Origin: an uncultured Clostridia bacterium
GTDB lineage: Bacteria > Bacillota > Clostridia > Lachnospirales > Anaerotignaceae
Length of the DNA: 45,199 bases
Assembly: GCA_944379995.1 (NCBI GenBank)
Contig: CALWGF010000014.1
Coordinates: forward strand, 1 to 45,199
Direction: 5' to 3'
Positions 25,773-37,305 of the stretch are shown here, piece by piece; position 1 is the first letter of the stretch, and every line of letters begins with the position of its first letter. A program made the position numbers and the translations under genes. The notes under the pieces are model-generated. The model saw nothing but the letters and a program-made list of their open reading frames with translations, ran no database searches and was not told where the DNA came from.

Positions 25773-25801
25773 AGTATACTACAATGATAATTCAAAGTCT
25801 A
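25773..25801 (-). promoter_or_regulatory. candidate murC promoter
   Basis: On the minus strand TAGACT (25796-25801), a 17-bp spacer, TATACT (25773-25778). The start would be near 25766, about 32 nt before the murC ATG. Confidence 0.5.
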
Positions 25802-25898
25802 TAATACTTATATTATTATTATCATAATAAATTTATTTATATCAATAAATTTTTAAATGTTAAAATTAAGCTGTGATTTTATCGTAAAATAAAAAAAT

Positions 25899-25927
25899 TT
25901 AACTAAAATTTAAAAAAAGCGTATAAT
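25899..25927 (+). promoter_or_regulatory. candidate glgC promoter
   Basis: TTAACT (25899-25904), 17 bp, perfect TATAAT (25922-25927). A second, weaker candidate is TGTACA (25964-25969) with TATGAT (25987-25992). The 368-bp murC-glgC gap holds these, the murC promoter and long A/T tracts, and no gene that I can see. Confidence 0.42.
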
Positions 25928-26102
25928 TTTGTAGCAAAAATTTTAAAAAATTTTCAATTTAGGTGTACAAATGTAAAAAAATGTGATATGATATTAGTGT
26001 AAATTGTATATTTTATAATATGTTTACATAAAATTTTTATTGCGTTTTTATAAAATCAGCCTTTAGATTTTTTTAGCACGCATCATTGGGGGTAAAGAGT
26101 TT

Positions 26103-27386
26103 ATGCGAAAAAAAGAAATGATGGCCATGCTTCTGGCCGGAGGACAAGGTAGTCGACTTGGGATTTTAACAAGAAATGTTGCAAAACCAGCAGTTACTTT
26201 TGGTGGTAAATATAGAATTATTGACTTTCCTTTAAGTAACTGTATTAATTCAGGTGTTGATACTGTTGGAGTACTTACACAATATCAACCTTTAAGACTT
26301 AATCAGCATATAGGTATAGGTATTCCTTGGGACCTTGATAAAAGAAATGGCGGTGTAACAATTCTTGCTCCACATGTTAAAGGCGGTGGTGATTCTGGTG
26401 AATGGTTTATGGGTACTGCTAATGCTATATTCCAAAATATAGAATACATTGACAGTAATAACCCAGAATATGTTCTTGTTTTATCAGGTGACCATATTTA
26501 TAAAATGGATTATTCAAAAATGCTTGAATTCCATAAAGAAAATAATTGTGCAGCTACTATTGCTGTTATGGAAGTTCCTATTGAGGAAGCAAGTCGCTTT
26601 GGTATAATGAATACTGAAAGTGATGACAGAATTTATGAATTCGAAGAAAAACCAGCAAATCCTAAAAATAATCTTGCATCTATGGGTATTTATATATTTA
26701 CTTGGGAAAGACTTAGAGAAGCTCTTATCGAAGATAGTAAAATTCACCCAGATAGCGACTTTGGTATGCATATAATTCCTAAAATGCTTGAAGAAGGTCA
26801 AACAATGTATGCTTACAGATTTAAAGATTATTGGAAAGATGTAGGTACAATAGAATCATATTGGCAAGCTAATATGGAACTTATAAAAACACTTCCAGAG
26901 TTTAATCTTTATGAAGATTTCTGGAAAATATATACAAATAGTGACCACCAACCACCACAGTATACAGCTGCAGGTGCAAAACTTTCAACAAGCCTTGCTT
27001 CAGAGGGTTGTGAAGTTTATGGAGAAGTTTATAACTCTGTTCTTGGACCAGGCGTTATAATTGAAAAGGGTGCTGTCGTAAAAGATTCTATTATTATGGA
27101 AAATACAGTAGTTGGTGAAAACTGTTATATTGATAGATGTATTATTGATGAAAATTGTTCTATTGGTAACAATGTAAAAATGGGTACTGGTGAAAATATA
27201 GTAAATGAAAGTAAACCTAAAATTTATAATACAGGTATTACAGTAGTTGGTGATAATACAGTTGTTCCTTCAAATGTTGAAATTGGTAAAAACTGTGTAA
27301 TATATGGAAATACAATAGAAAGTGATTACCCTTCAAATAAACTTGAAAGCGGAAAATCAATTATTAAAGAGGGGGCATCATTATGA
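26103..27386 (+). CDS. glgC: glucose-1-phosphate adenylyltransferase, catalytic subunit
   Basis: Makes ADP-glucose from glucose-1-phosphate and ATP, the committed step of bacterial glycogen synthesis. The N-terminal nucleotidyltransferase domain shows [14 protein letters not shown] at about 10-24, [19 protein letters not shown] near 28-46 and [12 protein letters not shown] near 128-139. The C-terminal part (about 290-425) is a left-handed beta-helix. 427 aa is a little long, within the family range. SD GGGGG about eleven bases before the ATG. Its stop overlaps the glgD start as ATGA, so the two subunits are translationally coupled. No glgA, glgB or glgP is nearby. Confidence 0.93.
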   Translation: MRKKEMMAMLLAGGQGSRLGILTRNVAKPAVTFGGKYRIIDFPLSNCINSGVDTVGVLTQYQPLRLNQHIGIGIPWDLDKRNGGVTILAPHVKGGGDSGEWFMGTANAIFQNIEYIDSNNPEYVLVLSGDHIYKMDYSKMLEFHKENNCAATIAVMEVPIEEASRFGIMNTESDDRIYEFEEKPANPKNNLASMGIYIFTWERLREALIEDSKIHPDSDFGMHIIPKMLEEGQTMYAYRFKDYWKDVGTIESYWQANMELIKTLPEFNLYEDFWKIYTNSDHQPPQYTAAGAKLSTSLASEGCEVYGEVYNSVLGPGVIIEKGAVVKDSIIMENTVVGENCYIDRCIIDENCSIGNNVKMGTGENIVNESKPKIYNTGITVVGDNTVVPSNVEIGKNCVIYGNTIESDYPSNKLESGKSIIKEGASL

Positions 27387-28495
27387 AAGCAATAGGTATT
27401 ATATTAGCTGGAGGAAACAGCGAAAATCTTGGAACACTTACAGAATCAAGAGCAGCGGCAGCTATGCCAATAGGAAGCTCTTATAGAGCAATAGACTTTA
27501 CTTTAAGTAGTATGTCAAGCTCAGGAATTGGTAAAGTGGCAGTTATAACACAGTATAACTCACGTTCACTTCACGACCATCTTACATCATCAAAATGGTG
27601 GGATTTCGGAAGAAAACAAGGAGGACTTTTTGTATTTACACCATACACAAGTCGTAACAATAACAGCTGGTTTAGAGGTACAGCAGACTCTATTTATCAA
27701 AACCTTACATATCTTAAAAGAAGTAATGAACCTTATGTTGTTATAACATCTGGTGATACAATATATAAAATGGATTATAAAGAAGTAATTAAGTATCATG
27801 TTGAAAAAGGTGCTGATATTACTGTTGTATATAAAAATATGGAAGGAAAAGACCTTTCAAAATTTGGTATACTTGAAATGGACGAAAACAAGAAACTTTG
27901 TGAATTTGAAGAAAAACCTTTACAAGCTCAGTCAACAAATGCTTCTCTTGGTATATATGTAATATCAAGAACACTTCTTATAAATCTTCTTAACCAGATT
28001 ATACCAGAAGGAAGATATGATATTGTTAAAGATATTATTATAAGATTTAGAAAGAAACTTAATATATATGGATATGAATTTAATGGTTATTGGAGTTCAA
28101 TTTCCGGTGGAGTTAAAGACTATTATGATACAAATATAGACTTCTTAAATAAAGAAGTAAGAGATGTATTTATGAAACAGGCTCCATATATTGAAACAAA
28201 ACCAAAAGATGAACCACCAGCTAAATATAATTTAGGTGCAGAAGTTAGTGATGCGATTGTTGGTAGCGGAAGTATATTAAATGGAAAAATTGAACATTCT
28301 GTTGTATTCCGTAAAGTATATACAGGTGAAGGGTCAACCGTTAAGAACTCTATTATAATGGAAGGTAGCTATATTGGAAATAATTGTGTTGTTGAAAATG
28401 CAATTCTTGACAAAGATGTTGTTCTTTCAGATGGAAAGAGTGTTATTGGTGAGGAAGGTAATCCTGTAATAATTAAAAAAGGAACTGTTATTTAA
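27383..28495 (+). CDS. glgD: GlgD, ADP-glucose pyrophosphorylase regulatory subunit
   Basis: A 370-aa paralogue of GlgC found in Firmicutes, which joins GlgC in a heterotetramer and changes its kinetics but is itself nearly inactive. The nucleotide motif is degenerate: [22 protein letters not shown] replaces the GGxGxRL...KPA of GlgC, with the catalytic arginine and lysine lost, as expected for GlgD. The sugar-binding segment FEEKP and the C-terminal beta-helix are kept. The ATG overlaps the glgC stop (ATGA). An inverted repeat AACTGTTA/TAACAGTT spans its stop codon (28483-28500) without a T tract. Confidence 0.92.
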   Translation: MKAIGIILAGGNSENLGTLTESRAAAAMPIGSSYRAIDFTLSSMSSSGIGKVAVITQYNSRSLHDHLTSSKWWDFGRKQGGLFVFTPYTSRNNNSWFRGTADSIYQNLTYLKRSNEPYVVITSGDTIYKMDYKEVIKYHVEKGADITVVYKNMEGKDLSKFGILEMDENKKLCEFEEKPLQAQSTNASLGIYVISRTLLINLLNQIIPEGRYDIVKDIIIRFRKKLNIYGYEFNGYWSSISGGVKDYYDTNIDFLNKEVRDVFMKQAPYIETKPKDEPPAKYNLGAEVSDAIVGSGSILNGKIEHSVVFRKVYTGEGSTVKNSIIMEGSYIGNNCVVENAILDKDVVLSDGKSVIGEEGNPVIIKKGTVI

Positions 28496-28588
28496 CAGTT
28501 AAATATTAAATAGGGGCATAAACTATTACGCATAAAAGAGTGCTTTAATATTTTTTAGGCATTCGGCAAATCAAGGGGGAAAAGTTTT
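28496..28588 (+). other. glgD-spoVG intergenic gap
   Basis: A 93-bp gap with two GCATAAA copies (28515 and 28529). I see no clear terminator and no clear sigma-A or sigma-H promoter, so spoVG may be read from glgCD or from an unrecognised promoter. Confidence 0.4.
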
Positions 28589-28873
28589 ATGAAAATTACT
28601 GATGTTAGAGTGAGAAAAGTTAATAAAGAAGGCAAAATGAAAGCAGTAGTTTCAGTAACATTTGATAATGAGTTTGTTGTTCATGATATAAAAGTTATTG
28701 AACGCGAAGACGGGCTTTTTATAGCTATGCCAAGCAGAAAAACAGTAGATGGAGAATTTAGGGACATAGCACATCCTATAAATGCCGAAACAAGAGAAAA
28801 AATTCAAACAGCTGTACTTGAAAAGTATGAAGCAGCTCTTTTAGAAAATGATGGCGAAGAAACAGTAGAATAA
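28589..28873 (+). CDS. spoVG: septation regulator SpoVG
   Basis: A 94-aa nucleic-acid-binding regulator found across Firmicutes and spirochaetes. It affects asymmetric septation in sporulating Bacillus and capsule, virulence or wall genes elsewhere. It begins [20 protein letters not shown] and contains [14 protein letters not shown] and FIAMPSRKT, the family core, with [14 protein letters not shown] in the C-terminal helix. Length is standard. SD AAGGGGGAAA. Because SpoVG also exists in non-sporulating species, it does not itself show that the organism makes spores. Confidence 0.94.
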   Translation: MKITDVRVRKVNKEGKMKAVVSVTFDNEFVVHDIKVIEREDGLFIAMPSRKTVDGEFRDIAHPINAETREKIQTAVLEKYEAALLENDGEETVE

Positions 28874-28881
28874 ATAATATT

Positions 28882-28916
28882 AAAATAAGCCTGTTTTTAT
28901 AACAGGCTTATTTTTT
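28882..28916 (+). terminator. terminator after spoVG
   Basis: AAAATAAGCCTGTT pairs with AACAGGCTTATTTT around a five-base loop, continuing into T. Confidence 0.88.
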
Positions 28917-28944
28917 ATATTAATTTATATTAGTGGAGTAATTT

Positions 28945-29670
28945 ATGAAAGAATATAAATTTATATATAATAATACAGAATATAAATATTATCTTGTAAG
29001 AAAAAATATAAAACATATTAATATAAGAATATCAAAAGATTGTAATATAAATATATCTGCACCATATAAAGTTTCTTTTGATTTTATAAATAGTTTTGTT
29101 ATATCAAAAGGAGAATGGATAGAAAATAATATTTCTGATATTAAACGTATAAAAAATATAAAACAGGATAATAATATTTATGAAAATAAAAAAGTTTATT
29201 TTATTGGTGAATTATATACTATAAATATTTTAAAATGTAAGTATAATTCAATATTTTGTGATTATAATAATAAAGTAATAAATATATGTACTTATTATAA
29301 TGATAATCAAAAAATAAAAGAATTATATTTAAAATGGCTTAATGAAAATGCAAAAATATTTTTTTATAAATTAACAAAAGATATGCTTAAGTTATTAAAT
29401 AATGAATATAATATAAAATTTCCGGAAATAAAAATAAGAAATATGAAAACGCGTTGGGGAAGTTGTACTCCTTCAAAAAATAGTATAAGATTAAATATTC
29501 AACTTATTAAAGCTGATATTAAATGCATAGAACAAGTTATTTTACATGAATTAGTCCATTTTATACAAGCTAATCATAGTAAAGACTTTTATAATATTAT
29601 GGAAAAATATATGCCAGATTATAAATTAAGAAAAGAACGTCTTGAAAATAATTATAAAGACGGAATATAA
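28945..29670 (+). CDS. YgjP-like zinc metallopeptidase (DUF45/M48-like)
   Basis: A 241-aa protein of the YgjP/DUF45 family. Its C-terminal half holds the WGSC motif at residues 171-174 and the zinc site HELVH at 201-205 with His211 (NHSKDF), the HExxH...H pattern of metallopeptidases. Substrate and pathway are unknown. The N-terminal half is a conserved beta-rich region (YLVRKNIKHINIRISKD). SD AGTGGAG is modest. It carries the highest AT content and the most Asn/Lys/Ile codons of the genes here. It is followed by a tRNA. Confidence 0.85.
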   Translation: MKEYKFIYNNTEYKYYLVRKNIKHINIRISKDCNINISAPYKVSFDFINSFVISKGEWIENNISDIKRIKNIKQDNNIYENKKVYFIGELYTINILKCKYNSIFCDYNNKVINICTYYNDNQKIKELYLKWLNENAKIFFYKLTKDMLKLLNNEYNIKFPEIKIRNMKTRWGSCTPSKNSIRLNIQLIKADIKCIEQVILHELVHFIQANHSKDFYNIMEKYMPDYKLRKERLENNYKDGI

Positions 29671-29683
29671 ATTTAGATTTATG

Positions 29684-29712
29684 TTGACTTATTTATAGTA
29701 TAGTGATATAAT
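29684..29712 (+). promoter_or_regulatory. promoter of tRNA-fMet
   Basis: TTGACT (29684-29689), exact 17-bp spacer, perfect TATAAT (29707-29712), with TGA just ahead giving an extended -10. The tRNA starts 21 bp after the -10. A strong stable-RNA promoter. Confidence 0.85.
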
Positions 29713-29732
29713 CTAATTTAGATAAATAATAT

Positions 29733-29806
<74 letters not shown>

Positions 29807-29812
29807 TTTCTT

Positions 29813-29845
29813 AAAACCATTGTTTTTACAATGGTTTTATTTTTT
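29813..29845 (+). terminator. terminator after tRNA-fMet
   Basis: AAAACCATTGT pairs with ACAATGGTTTT around a TTTT loop, followed by ATTTTTT. Confidence 0.9.
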
Positions 29846-29890
29846 GTATTACTTTTTAAATTAAATAATATATTAAAGTATTAATATAAA

Positions 29891-31452
<1,562 letters not shown>

Positions 31453-31538
31453 ATAAAATTTTTTGTGGAAATAAGTAAATTCATATGATACTATAAAGAA
31501 TAATTAACTGATATTTTAAAGGAGAATAGAAATATATT

Positions 31539-32174
31539 ATGAGAACAAGACGTAAACCTTGGGCTGAAGAAGAACTTAATACAAATCCTCATGTAATAAG
31601 AGAACCTCTTTCAATGAAAGGAAAATGGAAAGAATATTTTAAAAATGATAATCCTGTATATGTTGAAATAGGTTGTGGAAAAGGTGGATTTATAACAGAA
31701 AATGCAAAAAGATATAAAGATGTTAATTTTGTTGGTATAGAAAGACAAACAACAGTTGCTGGTATTGCTGCAAGAAAAATAGATGAAAATGAAGAAAATA
31801 TAGCTATTATATGTGGATATGCTGAAAAACTTTCTGATATTTTTGAAGTTGGCGAAATATCAAGAATATATCTTAATTTTAGTGACCCATGGCCTAAAAA
31901 AAGATGGGCAAAAAGAAGACTTACTCACAGAAATTTCCTTGAAAGCTATAAAGATGTTCTTGGTGAAAGTGGAGAAGTATTTTTCAAAACAGATAATAGG
32001 GGGCTTTTTGAGTTCTCATTAAACGAATTTTGTGCTGATGATTGGAAATTATCGAATATATCTCTTGACCTTCACAACAGCGATTTTGAGGGAAATATAA
32101 TGACAGAATATGAAGAAAAATTCTCATCAAAAGGTATGCCAATATATAGACTTGAAGCAAGATTTAAAAGATAA
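31539..32174 (+). CDS. trmB: tRNA (guanine-46-N7)-methyltransferase
   Basis: SAM-dependent methyltransferase that makes m7G46 in the tRNA variable loop. Class I fold: VEIGCGKGGFI at about residues 41-51 is motif I, NFVGIERQ near 63-70 is motif II, and NFSDPWPKKRWAKRRL near 114-129 is the TrmB-specific catalytic loop. TDNRGLFEFS is also family typical. 211 aa. AAAGGAG lies 13 bases before the ATG. The terminator follows directly. Confidence 0.95.
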   Translation: MRTRRKPWAEEELNTNPHVIREPLSMKGKWKEYFKNDNPVYVEIGCGKGGFITENAKRYKDVNFVGIERQTTVAGIAARKIDENEENIAIICGYAEKLSDIFEVGEISRIYLNFSDPWPKKRWAKRRLTHRNFLESYKDVLGESGEVFFKTDNRGLFEFSLNEFCADDWKLSNISLDLHNSDFEGNIMTEYEEKFSSKGMPIYRLEARFKR

Positions 32175-32180
32175 AAATTT

Positions 32181-32214
32181 AGAGAGCCTTTCGTAAGCGA
32201 AAGGCTCTCTTTTT
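32181..32214. terminator. bidirectional terminator, trmB and the minus-strand kinase
   Basis: A 13-bp perfect stem, AGAGAGCCTTTCG/CGAAAGGCTCTCT with a TAAG loop. T run on the plus side, and AAATTTTT gives a T run for the converging minus-strand kinase gene. Confidence 0.9.
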
Positions 32215-32215
32215 A

Positions 32216-34456
32216 TTATTCTGATATTATATCATTTTCAGTTGTATTTTCGTTATTTTGTTCTTCATTATCTTTCCATAAAGGCATTTTTACAGTTGCC
32301 TTAAATAAATCACCATCTATACTTATACTAAAATCTCCACCTTGAAGTATTGAAAGACTTTTTGCTATTGAAAGTCCAAGTCCGGAACCTTCTGTTGTTC
32401 TTGACTCATCACCTCTTACAAATCTTTCAGTAAGCATTTCTGGACTTATTTCAAGTGGAATTTCCGATATATTTTTCATTATAAGTATACCCATGGTATC
32501 TGTTTTAAATATATCTATATATACCCTAGAATTTGGCATTGAATATTTAAGTGCATTTGATATAAGATTTTCTATTATTCTCCACATATGATTTCCATCA
32601 GCTTCAATAATAGTTTCTTCATCTGCATTTATTCTTAAACTTATACCTGCATTATTCATTTTTTCTTCAAATTCGCCGCTTGCCATCATTACAAGTTGCC
32701 TAAGGTCAATTCTTTGTTTTGTAACTTTTAAATTGCCACTAGAAGCTTTACTTGCTTCAATAAGGTCTTCAATAAGTCTTTTAAGTCTTAATGCTTTATC
32801 ATTAAGTATTTCAACATAACCATCAGCTTGTTTGTTATTAAGCTCCTCTTTTTTTAGAAGGTCAATATAAGTTATTATTGATGTAAGAGGTGTTTTAAGG
32901 TCATGAGAAACATTTGTTATAAGTTCTGCTTTCATTCTTTCGCCTTTTACAGCTTCTTCAACTGCTGTTTTTAAACCTTGTTGTATATTTATTATGTCTT
33001 TTGCAAATGAAATGAATGAAGGTGATATTTTTTTAATGTCTATTGTATCATTAAAATTTCCCGTTGATATTTCTCTTGCTGTATTCATTATTATTGAAAG
33101 TGACTCAAGACTTTTTAAAAGTATTATAAGACATATAATATTAAAAGCAATAAGTGTTATTCCAAAGAATACAAATAAAATAAAATTATATCTTAAAAAT
33201 AATGTTAATGATAAAAGTATTATATTTATAAGTGTATATATAAAGGCTGTAAAAACTATCCAACCTTTAAATGACTTATTACTTAGAAAACTACCTACTT
33301 TTATTATTATTGATACAAATAATGTATTCCTTATAAATTGATGAGCTTTTATTTGTCTTGACATTGAACATAAAAAGCTTAAACCTATAAGAGAAGATAT
33401 AAGTACTGACAAATATTGAATACCTATTGCTGTATATGAAATCATAGTATTTTCATTATAATAAACTGCTGGATTCATAAGAGTTGTAAAAATCAATAAT
33501 AATATGAATATTGATATTGCTGATAACCAAAAATGAATATCATTATAAAGTTTATCTAGTGTTGAAAGTGTTACTTCTCCACGTCTTTCGTTTTGACCAG
33601 CCATTCTTATAAGGTATACTGACATAAGTATACAACATATAAGTGATAAAAAGAGTACTGAAAATAAATAAGGTGTACATGTTGCAAAGTTTGAAAATGC
33701 TTCATTTTCTGTATAGAATATATCACCTTCTTCAAATACATCTGGTACTCCTGCATATAATTTATAATTCTTTATTGATATATTTTTACTATAAAAATCT
33801 GAAAATAAAACACCACCCATTTTATCGGTTGTAAAATCACCTTGTTGTATAAAATGGTTATTAAATTTAAGAATTTCCTCTTTATCTTTATTTTGAGCTA
33901 TTATATTTCCGTTTTCATCTTCTATACAATAATAAAAATTCTTATATGATGATAATTCGTCCATTTGAAAATTATACGTATCAAGTTGATTTTGTATATA
34001 AATTTTTCTGTAAGTGGATAGTCTATTATTTACAAGATATTCATATTCTTTATAATTTTCTTGAAGATAATCAGGTATACTTCCTGTTAATACAAGTTTA
34101 TCATTTACTATTTCAGTATTACTTGTTATTATACCGTCTGCAACATTATAGTATTCTTTAAATTTTTGTATTAAATCATCTTCGTTTATTGCTTTTCCGT
34201 CTTCTATATTTCCTTGGCTTTTATATACAACATTAGTTTCAACAGCATAGTAAAGAAGATTATCAAATTTATTTCTAAATGTATATGTATCACGATATGT
34301 TTCTTCAAAAAATGGGGTAGTTCCCCATTTTGCTGAATTTGATATGAGCCATATACCTGTAAAATAAAATACTGATATTCCTATTATAAATAAAAATACA
34401 ATAAAACTTTTTATTATGCGAGTGTTGCTATTAGACTTTTTCAATCTTGTAGCCAA
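32216..34456 (-). CDS. membrane sensor histidine kinase with multi-helix sensor
   Basis: A 746-aa kinase of the second OmpR-type pair. A membrane helix at about 14-38 is followed by an extracytoplasmic domain (39-260), then about six membrane helices (261-284, 307-328, 340-363, 374-390, 399-420, 424-447), a HAMP-like linker (450-500), the phospho-acceptor His518 in TNVSHDLKTPLTS, and the ATPase domain with IENLISNALKYSM and GSGLGLSIAKSL near the C-terminus. The architecture resembles kinases of antimicrobial or envelope stress sensing, but no ABC transporter is adjacent and the stimulus is unknown. It starts with TTG, with AAGGTGG nine bases ahead, inside the end of the regulator gene, so the pair is coupled. 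Confidence 0.85.
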   Translation of the reverse strand: MATRLKKSNSNTRIIKSFIVFLFIIGISVFYFTGIWLISNSAKWGTTPFFEETYRDTYTFRNKFDNLLYYAVETNVVYKSQGNIEDGKAINEDDLIQKFKEYYNVADGIITSNTEIVNDKLVLTGSIPDYLQENYKEYEYLVNNRLSTYRKIYIQNQLDTYNFQMDELSSYKNFYYCIEDENGNIIAQNKDKEEILKFNNHFIQQGDFTTDKMGGVLFSDFYSKNISIKNYKLYAGVPDVFEEGDIFYTENEAFSNFATCTPYLFSVLFLSLICCILMSVYLIRMAGQNERRGEVTLSTLDKLYNDIHFWLSAISIFILLLIFTTLMNPAVYYNENTMISYTAIGIQYLSVLISSLIGLSFLCSMSRQIKAHQFIRNTLFVSIIIKVGSFLSNKSFKGWIVFTAFIYTLINIILLSLTLFLRYNFILFVFFGITLIAFNIICLIILLKSLESLSIIMNTAREISTGNFNDTIDIKKISPSFISFAKDIINIQQGLKTAVEEAVKGERMKAELITNVSHDLKTPLTSIITYIDLLKKEELNNKQADGYVEILNDKALRLKRLIEDLIEASKASSGNLKVTKQRIDLRQLVMMASGEFEEKMNNAGISLRINADEETIIEADGNHMWRIIENLISNALKYSMPNSRVYIDIFKTDTMGILIMKNISEIPLEISPEMLTERFVRGDESRTTEGSGLGLSIAKSLSILQGGDFSISIDGDLFKATVKMPLWKDNEEQNNENTTENDIISE

Positions 34457-35126
34457 TTCCCCACACCACCTTTAAATATCTTGGTTCTTTTGGATTTATT
34501 TCAATTTTTTCTCTTATTCTTCTTATATGCACTGAAACTGTGTTTTCTGGAGCAAATGAAAGCTCATTCCATACTTTTTCATATATTTGGTCGATAGAAA
34601 AAACTTTACCTGCGTTTTCCATAAGAAGTTCTAATATACCATATTCTGTTGCTGTAAGTTTTACAGGTTCACCTTCAACTCTAACTTCTTTTGCCTCTTT
34701 ATCAAGTTCAAGTCCACCTATTTTTATTGTACTTGTCTTTTCGGCAATACTTCCAAGACTTGTATATCTTCTCATTTGAGATTTTACTCTTGCAACAAGT
34801 TCAAGTGGATTAAAAGGCTTTGTTATATAATCGTCTGCCCCAAAGTTAAGTCCTAATATTTTATCTGTATCCTCTGATTTTGCTGAAAGTATTATTATAG
34901 GAATGTTGAGTTTTTCTCTTATTTTTATTGTTGCATTAAGTCCGTCCATTTTTGGCATCATTATATCAAGAAGTATAAGATGTATTTCATTTTCTTCAAT
35001 AGCTTTTAATGCCTCAAGTCCGTTATATGCTTTAATTATATTATAACCCTCTTGTTTAAGATATATTTCTATTGCATCAACAATAGCTTTTTCATCATCA
35101 CATACAAGAATATTAAATTTTTCCAT
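34431..35126 (-). CDS. OmpR-family response regulator
   Basis: A 231-aa regulator that pairs with the kinase gene overlapping its 3' end. Receiver: Asp10/Asp11, phospho-acceptor Asp54 (LLDIMMPK), Ser81 in place of the usual Thr, and Lys103. Winged-helix DNA-binding domain at about 130-230 with EKVWNELSFAPENTVSVHIRRI-type recognition helix. The helix EVVWNE-like region differs from WalR, so the targets are different. Its ATG has GGGGGG. It is divergent from the his operon. An 11-bp spaced direct repeat lies about 70 bp upstream of the start (see the separate entry). Confidence 0.9.
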   Translation of the reverse strand: MEKFNILVCDDEKAIVDAIEIYLKQEGYNIIKAYNGLEALKAIEENEIHLILLDIMMPKMDGLNATIKIREKLNIPIIILSAKSEDTDKILGLNFGADDYITKPFNPLELVARVKSQMRRYTSLGSIAEKTSTIKIGGLELDKEAKEVRVEGEPVKLTATEYGILELLMENAGKVFSIDQIYEKVWNELSFAPENTVSVHIRRIREKIEINPKEPRYLKVVWGIGYKIEKV

Positions 35127-35196
35127 TATTTTACCCCCCTGAAAATATTATTATATTATTAAATATATCAAATATCATTTAATTTTTTATACTTAT

Positions 35197-35215
35197 TTTT
35201 CTTACACTTTTCTTA
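35197..35215. promoter_or_regulatory. tandem TTTTCTTA direct repeat
   Basis: TTTTCTTA at 35197-35204 and again at 35208-35215; starts are 11 bp apart, with CAC between. An 11-bp period is the usual spacing of OmpR-family regulator half-sites, and this sits upstream of the divergent regulator gene, so it may be an autoregulatory box. Inference only. Confidence 0.45.
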
Positions 35216-35287
35216 ATTAAATATAGTATATCATAAAATAAGTTGATTGATTAAAATAATAATATAATGTAATATTATTTAAGTCTA

Positions 35288-35316
35288 TTGACTTTTATTT
35301 ACAATAGAATTATAAT
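35288..35316 (+). promoter_or_regulatory. promoter of the his operon
   Basis: TTGACT (35288-35293), exact 17-bp spacer, perfect TATAAT (35311-35316). The leader is only about 56 nt, too short for a T-box or his-type attenuator. Confidence 0.82.
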
Positions 35317-35378
35317 ATTATAAAATTTAGTGCTTTATTATAGTAGAGTGATAAAGTTTTTGTTGGGGGGATTAAATA

Positions 35379-36656
35379 ATGAGAGATAATAGACTACATA
35401 CTCCTGTTGGTTTCAGAGATGTTTTACCATATGAATGTAGTATAAAAAATGAAATTATAAATGAAATTAGAAACGAATTTGAAGGATATGCTTATAAAGC
35501 TGTTGAAAGTCCTTCACTTGAATATATAGAAGTTTTTTCTGATGAAAATAGAGGTGGAACAGACCCTAAACTTATGTATAAGTACTTTGATAGAGAAGGT
35601 GCAACATTGGCTATGAGAAGCGATATGACACCAGGAATTGCTCGTATTGCCGCTACTGCATTTTCAGAAAATGAAAATCCACTTAGACTTTATTATGTGG
35701 GAAATACATTTAAAACAAGTGGAAGCTATCAAGGTAAACTTTATGAAACAACTCAAGCCGGTGTTGAGCTTATGGGTGTAAATTCATATGAAGCAGATGC
35801 AGAAATAATAGTACTTGCTATAAAATCAATATTAAAAACAGGTATAAAAGATTTTAGAATTAATATAGGTCAGGTTAAACTTTTTAAAGCTATACTTGAT
35901 GAAACAGGGCTTTCAGATGAAGAATGTGAAAATATAAAAGATACAATAGCTCAAAGAGATTATGTTGCACTTGAAAATATTATAAATAACAGTAATATTT
36001 CTGAAAATGGAAAAACAATACTTTCTAAACTTACAAAACTTGTAGGTAAAAATGAAGTTATTGATTATGTAAAAAGTCTTACAAAAAGTGAAGAAGCTAT
36101 AAATGCTCTTGATGAACTTAAAAAACTTTATGGCATACTTAGATTATATGGTGTTGATAAATATGTATATTTTGATATTGGAATGATAAATCATCTTAAT
36201 TATTATACAGGTATAATATTTAGAGGATATACATATGGAACAGGTTATTCTATTGTAGGCGGAGGAAGATATGATAATCTTGTAAGTGGTTTTGGTAAAG
36301 ATATGCCTGCTGTTGGTTTTACAATAAATATAAATGAAATAGTTTCAATAGTTGAAAAAACAGCAGAATTTCAGCAAAAACCAAAAACACTTATTGCTTG
36401 GGAAGATAAAGGTAAAATTACAGCATATAAAATAGGTCTTACATATAGAGATAATGGAATGATTGTCCAAAATAGTTTTATTTCAAATGATTTTGATGCT
36501 AATTTCAAATATGCAAAAGAAAATGGTATAGCTCATATGCTTTATTTTGAAGATAGTGAAAATCTTAAGGTTGTAAGTTTTCTTGATGAAATGGGCGGAT
36601 ATACTGTTAGTGCAAAGGTAAGCGACCTTGTACTTCCTAAAAAGGAGGCTGAATAA
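35379..36656 (+). CDS. hisZ: ATP phosphoribosyltransferase regulatory subunit
   Basis: HisZ is a histidyl-tRNA-synthetase-like protein that binds the short form of HisG and gives it full activity and histidine feedback. The class II synthetase-like fold is visible: GFRDVLPYE at about 7-15, [23 protein letters not shown] near 70-92 (motif 2 region), and [13 protein letters not shown] near 287-299 (motif 3 region). 425 aa; too short for a real histidyl-tRNA synthetase with an anticodon-binding domain in full. It heads the his operon. SD TTGGGGGG. Confidence 0.92.
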   Translation: MRDNRLHTPVGFRDVLPYECSIKNEIINEIRNEFEGYAYKAVESPSLEYIEVFSDENRGGTDPKLMYKYFDREGATLAMRSDMTPGIARIAATAFSENENPLRLYYVGNTFKTSGSYQGKLYETTQAGVELMGVNSYEADAEIIVLAIKSILKTGIKDFRINIGQVKLFKAILDETGLSDEECENIKDTIAQRDYVALENIINNSNISENGKTILSKLTKLVGKNEVIDYVKSLTKSEEAINALDELKKLYGILRLYGVDKYVYFDIGMINHLNYYTGIIFRGYTYGTGYSIVGGGRYDNLVSGFGKDMPAVGFTININEIVSIVEKTAEFQQKPKTLIAWEDKGKITAYKIGLTYRDNGMIVQNSFISNDFDANFKYAKENGIAHMLYFEDSENLKVVSFLDEMGGYTVSAKVSDLVLPKKEAE

Positions 36657-36657
36657 T

Positions 36658-37305
36658 ATGAGATATTTAACATTTGCTCTTGCAAAAGGTCGTCTTGCTG
36701 ACCAAACAATGGAGCTTTTTGAAAAAATAGGTATGCCTTGTGAAGAAATGAAAGAAAAATCAAGAAAACTTATTTTTACAAATGAAGAACTTGGACTTAA
36801 ATTTTTCCTTTCAAAAGCAAGTGATGTTCCTACATATGTTGAGCATGGTGCTGCTGATATAGGTATTGTTGGCAAAGATACTATACTTGAAGAAGGCAGA
36901 GATTTATATGAACTTTTAGACCTTGGACTTGGTAAATGTAAAATGATGGTTGCAGGTCCTGAAAGTGCAAAAGAAAAACTTGAAAAAAGTCATAATATTA
37001 GAGTTGCAACAAAATATCCTAAAATAGCAACAGATTATTTTTATAAAGTTAAACATCAAACTGTTGAAATAATAAAACTTAATGGTTCTGTTGAACTTGC
37101 TCCTATTGTTGGGCTTTCTGATGTTATTGTGGATATTGTTGAAACTGGTTCAACACTTAGAGAAAACGGTCTTACAGTTTTAGAAGATATTTGTCCTTTA
37201 AGTGCAAGAGTTGTTGTAAACCGTGTAAGTATGAAAATGGAACATGAAAGAATTATGAATATTATAGATAAAATAAGAACACTTATAGAGGGGGGAAATA
37301 AATGA
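36658..37305 (+). CDS. hisG: ATP phosphoribosyltransferase, short form
   Basis: First enzyme of histidine synthesis; joins ATP and PRPP (made by Prs, also here). At 215 aa it is the short HisG that lacks the C-terminal regulatory domain and needs HisZ. The family stretch [18 protein letters not shown] opens the protein; [11 protein letters not shown] near 76-86 and the PRPP-binding [18 protein letters not shown] near 157-174 are present. ATG 36658 has AAGGAGG inside hisZ; the stop overlaps the hisD start as ATGA. Confidence 0.95.
   Translation: MRYLTFALAKGRLADQTMELFEKIGMPCEEMKEKSRKLIFTNEELGLKFFLSKASDVPTYVEHGAADIGIVGKDTILEEGRDLYELLDLGLGKCKMMVAGPESAKEKLEKSHNIRVATKYPKIATDYFYKVKHQTVEIIKLNGSVELAPIVGLSDVIVDIVETGSTLRENGLTVLEDICPLSARVVVNRVSMKMEHERIMNIIDKIRTLIEGGNK

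Noticed and set aside
28496..28588. Sigma-H type promoter before spoVG
   Set aside because: No AGGAWWW plus GAAT pair at the proper spacing is present.
35317..35378. T-box or histidine leader attenuator upstream of hisZ
   Set aside because: With the clear promoter at 35288-35316 the leader is about 56 nt, too short for either; no His codon run or specifier loop is seen.
35379..36656. hisZ as a histidyl-tRNA synthetase (hisS)
   Set aside because: It is in a his operon next to a short HisG, and class II motifs are only partly kept; HisZ is the better reading.
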